From contig JAOXYB010060457.1 of the NCBI GenBank assembly GCA_028565635.1, forward strand, positions 1 to 10,741: 10,741 bases of DNA. Reading direction: 5' to 3'. This document shows positions 8,201-10,741 of this stretch, piece after piece (the first letter of the stretch is position 1; each line of letters starts with the position of its first letter). Below the pieces are notes generated by a model, which was given only the letters and a program-made list of their open reading frames with translations, was not told the origin of the DNA and ran no database searches. The stretch is from Phoronis ovalis (Eukaryota; Phoronida; Phoronidae). Made by a program: the position numbers and the translations under genes.

Positions 8201-8848
8201 CTGCTGAGCTTATGAGCACTAAAATAGTAAAAAATCAAACTTATAAAATTACATTCACATTCAGTTACATGTTGTATGTAATACTTTGATGAGGTTTTGC
8301 CTTTAAATTATAAAATCAGTATAATAAAAGTAGCAATAATAGCATGCACATGTGGATACCTTAAGGAAAGTACATTTATGTAAACATTAAATATCTTTCT
8401 CAATGTAATGATTTTTTTTTTTACACATAATATGCATATTATAATAAATTGTATCAGTTTGGAATCTGTTGTTAACATAATTGCAACATAATTTTAATGT
8501 GTAAGAATGGAAGAATATCAACAAGGTACCAAGTCACTAAAAATTCTTCATATTTAATAAATATGAGTCAAATTTTGTATTAAAACTCAAGTAGCATATG
8601 ATCTAAAATTTTTACATTTTCTTTTAATTTACAAGAGGAGTGGTTAACCCACTGATCCTGCTAGTGGTGAAATATAGAAACCACCATAAAAAGTTCTGCT
8701 TGAACTTACATTTGTTGAAGGCATCAACATATGGTATCGAAAATATTGGGTCGGCATTATATTCTGATCTGGTACTAAAGAAATTATAATAGGATCCCAT
8801 AGCAACACGTAAATTACTGGGATCGGTGACATGAGTATATTTGCCAGG
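2150..8848 (-). CDS. CACHD1-like protein (VWFA and cache domain-containing), internal part, six exons
   Basis: Exons in transcript order are 8848-8710, 8218-8105, 6395-6242, 5059-4948, 4366-4195 and 2283-2150, joined to 825 nt and 275 codons without a stop. Intron phases are 1, 1, 2, 0 and 1; both outer edges are phase 0. The peptide begins after the expected end of a VWA domain. It has a Cache module (AMGSYY, IPYVDAF, LPVYHEGRLKGVVGTD, SYAFMIDRSGRTLMHP, then NFSVCVVIAD) and a linker with LYHNLTL, SACKFFKRYAS and PFAFREPHKYL. These last motifs and SEPP after the LMHP strand fit CACHD1 better than the classical alpha2delta subunits. In vertebrates CACHD1 is a single-pass surface glycoprotein that modulates voltage-gated calcium channels and interacts with Wnt co-receptors; transfer of those roles here is inference. 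Vertebrate CACHD1 is about 1,270 residues, so roughly a fifth is visible. Both ends are missing because of the window edges or distant exons, not truncation of the gene. Confidence 0.85.
2284..4194 (-). other. Intron E-F (1,911 nt, phase 1)
   Basis: Donor GTATGT, acceptor TTTTGTTTCCAG. It is the longest visible intron and strongly A+T-rich. Open frames at 2853-3050, 3269-3463, 3547-3783 and 3695-3919 show no family motif and overlap one another on both strands, so they are taken as chance. No clear repeat or RNA gene was seen. An extra small exon cannot be fully excluded, but the flanking exons join in frame without one. Confidence 0.7.
4195..4366 (-). CDS. CACHD1-like exon E: last Cache strand and linker
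   Basis: The exon is 172 nt, 57 codons plus one base. It starts with the acceptor TTTTTTTTCAG (AG at 4368-4367) and ends at the donor AAAC|GTATGT. The peptide begins IARTNFSVCVVIADFDRQTQ, the closing hydrophobic strand seen in the family as xGTxFSLxLVxxD. It goes on to SKPFLYHNLTL and SASACKFFKRYASK. LYH-L-L followed by SAC--FK--A strongly recalls CACHD1 rather than alpha2delta-1. Asn-x-Ser/Thr glycosylation sequons occur at codons 5 (NFS), 28 (NDS) and 37 (NLT), which fits an extracellular location. The last C joins AA of the next exon to give Gln. Confidence 0.88.
4503..4659 (+). repeat. Decayed tandem array, about 22-bp unit, seven copies
   Basis: Units fall at 4503-4526, 4527-4548, 4549-4570, 4571-4592, 4593-4615, 4616-4637 and 4638-4659, with lengths 24, 22, 22, 22, 23, 22 and 22. 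The best units (4571 and 4638) start AGGAAACATGAT; others read GAGGAAATG, TAGGTTACATG or AAGAAACTTGA. Each ends in a T-rich part such as TTATTGC or TTTCAC. More decayed units may continue to about 4710, where TTTCACGAG and GGCATGATG recur. Confidence 0.65.
4788..4846. repeat. CA/TA compound microsatellite
   Basis: It runs as (TA)n, (CA)n interrupted by TA, then (CATA)n and (TA)n. The tract is 59 bp, lies in the intron, and is likely to vary in length between individuals. Confidence 0.97.
4948..5059 (-). CDS. CACHD1-like exon D: segment between Cache strands
   Basis: The exon is 112 nt: one base completing Ser, then 37 codons. The peptide includes GKRGSQSLTSKRILARGNSK and ends HSHYYYST. The acceptor is GATTATTTTCAG (AG at 5061-5060) and the donor is ACG|GTAAGA (GT at 4947-4946). 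The GxxGxxxL..R..ARG pattern followed by an aromatic YYY strand corresponds to the part of alpha2delta proteins where a conserved basic stretch leads into the last Cache strand. It is rich in Ser, Lys and Arg and is the least conserved exon, but its splice sites and frame fit both neighbours exactly. Confidence 0.8.
5060..6241 (-). other. Intron C-D (1,182 nt, phase 2)
   Basis: It starts with the non-consensus donor GTTGGG and ends with a good acceptor, GATTATTTTCAG. It contains the strong foldback element at 5166-5262. Otherwise it is A+T-rich, and the minus-strand frame at 5592-5777 has no recognisable protein. Confidence 0.75.
5166..5262. mobile_element. Foldback (MITE-like) element with CTGGGGC ends
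   Basis: The left arm (about 5166-5206) and right arm (about 5226-5262) are inverted copies. Both give CTGGGGC, GTTGT, GGAAACAT and ACAATTCCG in the same order, with a few mismatches and a short length difference, around a loop of about 19 bases. The outer CTGGGGC/GCCCCAG ends are like those of small foldback elements common in invertebrate genomes. There is no coding capacity. No convincing target-site duplication is visible. Confidence 0.65.
6242..6395 (-). CDS. CACHD1-like exon C: distal Cache strands
   Basis: The exon is 154 nt: two bases completing Gly, 50 codons and two bases. The peptide contains EFSYAFMIDRSGRTLMHPLL, then PRPYEVSEPPIFINIDNLEP. SYAFMIDRSGRTLMHP is the Cache strand pair often written YxFxIDxxGxxLxHP, and SEPP after it recalls CACHD1. 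The acceptor is good (TTTGTTTTAG, AG at 6397-6396). The donor AAAAG|GTTGGG is weak. It was chosen because it is the only GT between the last family-like residues and the next in-frame stop, and because AG joins the following exon's T to give AGT (Ser) in the right frame. Confidence 0.85.
6755..6878. mobile_element. Possible foldback (MITE-like) element with inverted repeats
   Basis: TCCCACAAA near 6755 and ATCATCAGAC at 6783-6792 recur inverted as GTCTGATGAT at 6855-6864 and TTTGTGGGA at 6870-6878. The left arm carries about 12 extra bases between the two blocks. The paired blocks are perfect, and the ~60 bp between the arms have no open frame of note. I see no clear target-site duplication, so the element's ends are uncertain. 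It could be a non-autonomous DNA transposon remnant. Confidence 0.45.
6936..6964. repeat. Short imperfect hairpin
   Basis: TTATTCCGAC (6936-6945) pairs with GTCTGAATAA (6955-6964) with one mismatch, around a 9-base GC-richer loop. A separate 7-bp palindrome arm pair (CCAACTT/AAGTTGG) lies at 6984-6998. Both could be remnants of a small mobile element. They are intronic, with no evident regulatory role. Confidence 0.5.
7724..8008 (+). repeat. Minisatellite with 16-bp period, two blocks
   Basis: The first block has four clear units, each exactly 16 bp: 7724-7739, 7740-7755, 7756-7771 and 7772-7787, followed by a decayed unit (7788-7803). The consensus is close to CCAGTGAGCTTTCGAA. A TTTTTCGAA ending at 7835 is exactly two periods past 7803. 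A second block has units at 7961-7976, 7977-7992 and 7993-8008, the last poorly conserved; it shares CTAGCAAGCT and GAGCCTTTTGG with the first. The A+T-rich DNA between may be decayed units or an insertion. The array lies inside an intron. Confidence 0.75.
8105..8218 (-). CDS. CACHD1-like exon B: core Cache strands
   Basis: The exon is 114 nt: two bases completing a Leu codon, 37 codons and one base. Its peptide reads LISSAVLPVYHEGRLKGVVG, then TDMTISDLLSDVTYFKS. The pattern of a hydrophobic strand, LPVY, a short charged turn, GVVGxD and a helix with DLL is the most diagnostic Cache signature in the window. The acceptor is TTACTATTTTAG (AG at 8220-8219) and the donor is CTG|GTGAGT. Because both flanking introns are phase 1 and the length is a multiple of three, the exon could be skipped without a frameshift. 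Confidence 0.9.
8219..8709 (-). other. Intron A-B (491 nt, phase 1)
   Basis: A GT-AG intron with donor GTAAGT and acceptor ACTATTTTAG. It is A+T-rich and I see no further gene or clear repeat in it. Joining its flanking exons gives a continuous IPYVDAFNKLLISSAVLPVY, which matches the family's strand-loop-strand spacing without a gap. Confidence 0.8.
8710..8848 (-). CDS. CACHD1-like exon A: end of VWA linker and start of Cache module
   Basis: The exon is 139 nt, 46 codons plus one base. The acceptor is TTGTCTTTTCAG (AG at 8850-8849) and the donor is AAAT|GTAAGT (GT at 8709-8708), both strong. Its peptide opens PGKYTHVTDPSNLRVAMGSYY and continues with DPIFSIPYVDAFNK. The helix ending in GSYY followed by a PYxD strand is typical of the Cache module in alpha2delta and CACHD1 proteins. 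The final T joins TG of the next exon to give Leu. The preceding exon, which should hold the end of the VWA domain, was not found in the window. Starts at Met codons further upstream in this frame lie in the intron. Confidence 0.85.
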
Positions 8849-8946
8849 CTGAAAAGACAAATCATATTTTAATAGTGCTAACAGGTTTTATGACAGCTTA
8901 TGATTACATATCGAGAATTTATTCTAAGCATATATCTTAATCTATG

Positions 8947-8963
8947 ACTTCGTGATACGAAGT
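8947..8963. repeat. Perfect 7-bp palindrome
   Basis: ACTTCGT and ACGAAGT are separated by three bases. The stem is too short to call a functional site and lies in non-coding DNA. Confidence 0.6.
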
Positions 8964-9033
8964 AACCTATTTTATGTCATTTTGTTCAGCTATCTAGTAA
9001 AAATGTATGGAATATTATTGTTATGCTTAGTCT

Positions 9034-9272
9034 ACTGAGAATGCAATTGGCTATCGGTATGACACCATAATCGTTGTTACTTACTATTTTGTACAACATT
9101 AGTTGCAGTCCAACTTAAACCGTAATTTACTAAGTGTAATTTCGGGTACTTATAACCTATTTGTCTTCCAATGAATGTCATCATCACGTAGCTTCCCTTT
9201 GTTAATTAATTCACAATCCTGTTTTACAACAGGTGGGGCAACTGAGAATGCTATTTGCTATCAGTGTAACCA
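9034..9272 (+). repeat. Pair of diverged direct repeats about 207 bp apart
   Basis: ACTGAGAATGC followed by a TTxGCTATCxGT pattern occurs at 9034-9063 and again at 9241-9270, differing at about five of the first 28-30 positions. Similarity fades beyond that. The second copy sits in a GC-richer patch that runs to about 9430. The pair may be parts of an old mobile element or of an ancient duplication. Confidence 0.6.
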
Positions 9273-10611
9273 GTTCTTTCGGGGGCACCGCCACAGGGTA
9301 TGTGGCTAGTGGCCGGTAATTTCTGGAGAAATTTACTTGGTGCCCTGAAATAACTAGTTAAACTCATTATAATTTGTATTGTTAAACTCTATTCTTTATA
9401 TTAATAAACATGTGCCTACGGGCGCCTTTAAATTGCATATACGACATTGTTCTTGTGACATAAAGGAAATTAATGTGAAACTGTCTTATGAAATGCTCTC
9501 AGATGCATGTTGCCCTAAAAGCCCATTACTGCACTGATACATGTGTGGTTTTTTCTGTCACATCCTTCTTTGTCTTTTGGTTTGTACCATTACACTTGTA
9601 CAATTAAGAGCATAAATACACCATCAGGCTTAGTATTTGCATGGAAGATACTTCAAATTATGTGAAACTACAAGGTGACATGAAATAAATGGAACTTGCT
9701 TAAAATGCTGTAAAGGTTTCCTAAATAGAAGTTATTTCAATTTCTGAAGAGTTTTTGTTTGTAAACTATAGCATTTTGAATTTTTTTAAATCTAAAAACC
9801 TTAAAAATTATCTGGCTTTATTTTTCACCAAATATTTCAATGATTAAATTATTTGATCAGGAGAAATACACTAGAGCCATTAATTCTTGTGATCCTTCTT
9901 GAAGTTTCCACCATTTTGGACCTGGCTGAAAATGATGTTCTCAGAAATATAACATTTGCAGCAAATAAATTAAGTAGGAATTAAAAATTGTATAACAAAA
10001 CTCAGTTGCAAAAAGAGCCACATCCTATAATACATTTAAACTGAGAGATACTTTATTTGAAACAAAGGGGAAAAACAAAAGAATAAAAACATTGCTACAC
10101 TTTCAGTGCAGTACTCAAATCACCAAAGATTGTGTGATATTGCATTAACCTTCTGAACCTCAACGTCAAAAAATATCTGTTTCAATAAAAAAATGATTCA
10201 CAACTTAAATATTAAAATTTTATACTCAACTTAAAGCTACAAATTTATTTTTAAAAAAGCTGAAAATGTTTGCTCAATATCTAGAATTTGATTGAAACAA
10301 TAAACATAATGGTGACAAATCCTGAGATCAGTGTCTTCATGCAACAGAAGCCTTTTCTGATTGTGTTTTCCCAATATTTCTGTGGAGGAATAGTGCAAAA
10401 TCAGGTTGCTAATAAAAACCCAGACTGATAAATTGTTCTTTCTAGACTCTCTTTGAGTTTGAAAAATGTAATATTTTATTAGCAAAAGAATCTAATAATT
10501 GATGTTTCTTTAAAGAGAATTAACATATGCATGCTAGCCCTCAAATCTCATATGAAAAAACATGGCTGTCAGTCAGCTATATGGCATAAGGTCACAATTG
10601 ATATAACCACA

Positions 10612-10655
10612 GTGGTGGCGGAGTGGCTGGCCCTGCTGAAAGAAGTGCGAAAACC
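10612..10655 (+). mobile_element. Possible tRNA-derived SINE head (remnant)
   Basis: GTGGTGGCGGAGTGGCTGGC contains a good RNA polymerase III box A (TGGCGGAGTGG, 10616-10626). About 18 bases later, AGTGCGAAAACC (10644-10655) looks like a damaged box B (GGTTCGAANCC). The phrase GTGGCxGAGTGGCTxGCxCTGCTG is common at the 5' end of tRNA-derived SINEs in molluscs and other invertebrates. Read as protein it gives VVAEWLALL, a frequent false protein from such repeats. The A-to-B distance is shorter than in a real tRNA, so this is a decayed or truncated copy, not a tRNA gene. Confidence 0.45.
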
Positions 10656-10741
10656 TTAAATTTGTGATTTTTTCTTTTTTCCTCCTTGGCGCTGGCTTTT
10701 TTGGTTGTTTCTGTTTGAAAGGTAAATCACTGTACAAGAGA

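Larger units (their letters stand above)
8849..10741. other. Upstream intron or flank of the CACHD1-like gene, no supported exon
   Basis: The stretch before exon A on the minus strand should lead to the exon with the end of the VWA domain. I checked donor-like sites (for example near 9080 and 9537) and found no VWA-like residues before them. It is probably mostly one intron. It holds a diverged repeat pair (9034/9241), a GC-richer patch (about 9220-9430), a short palindrome (8947-8963) and a possible SINE head (10612-10655). The minus frame at 10237-10485 has 82 codons but no recognisable motif and flanking A+T-rich DNA. Confidence 0.55.

Noticed and set aside
8644-8865. 73-codon minus-strand frame beginning MICLF
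   Set aside because: It is a different frame over exon A; the other frame gives the Cache motifs GSYY and IPYVDAF and connects in phase to exon B.
9862-9928. Possible upstream exon on the minus strand (PGPKWWKLQEGSQELMAL after a TTTTCAG acceptor)
   Set aside because: The acceptor is fair but the donor is weak, the peptide does not look like the end of a VWA domain, and nothing links it to exon A beyond a permissive phase.
10237-10485. Longest open frame in the window (82 codons, minus strand)
   Set aside because: No domain, no good splice sites at its limits and no link in phase to exon A; chance in this composition cannot be excluded.
10616-10655. A functional tRNA gene
   Set aside because: Box B is damaged, the box A to B distance is too short, and no acceptor-stem pairing is visible.
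1-10741. A new defence, CRISPR-like or operon-type system
   Set aside because: The repeats are short tandem or foldback types without unique spacers, and the only supported gene is an animal spliced gene.

Overview
The window is A+T-rich eukaryotic genomic DNA. It holds a middle section of one intron-rich gene on the minus strand, set in long non-coding stretches with decayed repeats. Six short exons (112-172 nt each) were found by matching splice sites, reading frame and protein similarity. They lie between 8848 and 2150, and transcription runs from high to low coordinates. All five introns between them are GT-AG, every exon-exon junction keeps the frame, and the joined 825 nt give 275 codons without a stop. 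The peptide resembles the extracellular part of CACHD1 (VWFA and cache domain-containing protein 1), an animal relative of the calcium-channel alpha2delta subunits. The visible part starts just after where the VWA domain should end. It runs through a first Cache (dCache-type) module and into the linker beyond it. Start codon, signal peptide, VWA domain, second Cache, transmembrane segment and stop codon must lie outside the window.

The gene family shows an animal. Short exons in long A+T-rich introns, a CA/TA microsatellite, a CTGGGGC foldback element and a possible tRNA-derived SINE head suggest an invertebrate, perhaps a mollusc or other lophotrochozoan. That placement is inference and weak.

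Layout: 1-2149 is downstream of the last visible exon and holds only small repeats plus a doubtful broken reading frame (733-912). 2150-8848 is the gene segment. Its introns carry a decayed ~22-bp tandem array (4503-4659), a microsatellite (4788-4846), two foldback elements (5166-5262 and 6755-6878) and a 16-bp-period array, probably interrupted (about 7724-8008). 8849-10741 lies upstream of the first visible exon. It holds a diverged repeat pair (9034/9241) in a slightly GC-richer patch and a possible SINE head at 10612-10655, but no exon I can support.

I see no operon, CRISPR array, structural RNA gene or intact transposase, and no sign of a new multi-gene system. The main value is the rebuilt partial gene model and the set of intronic repeats.
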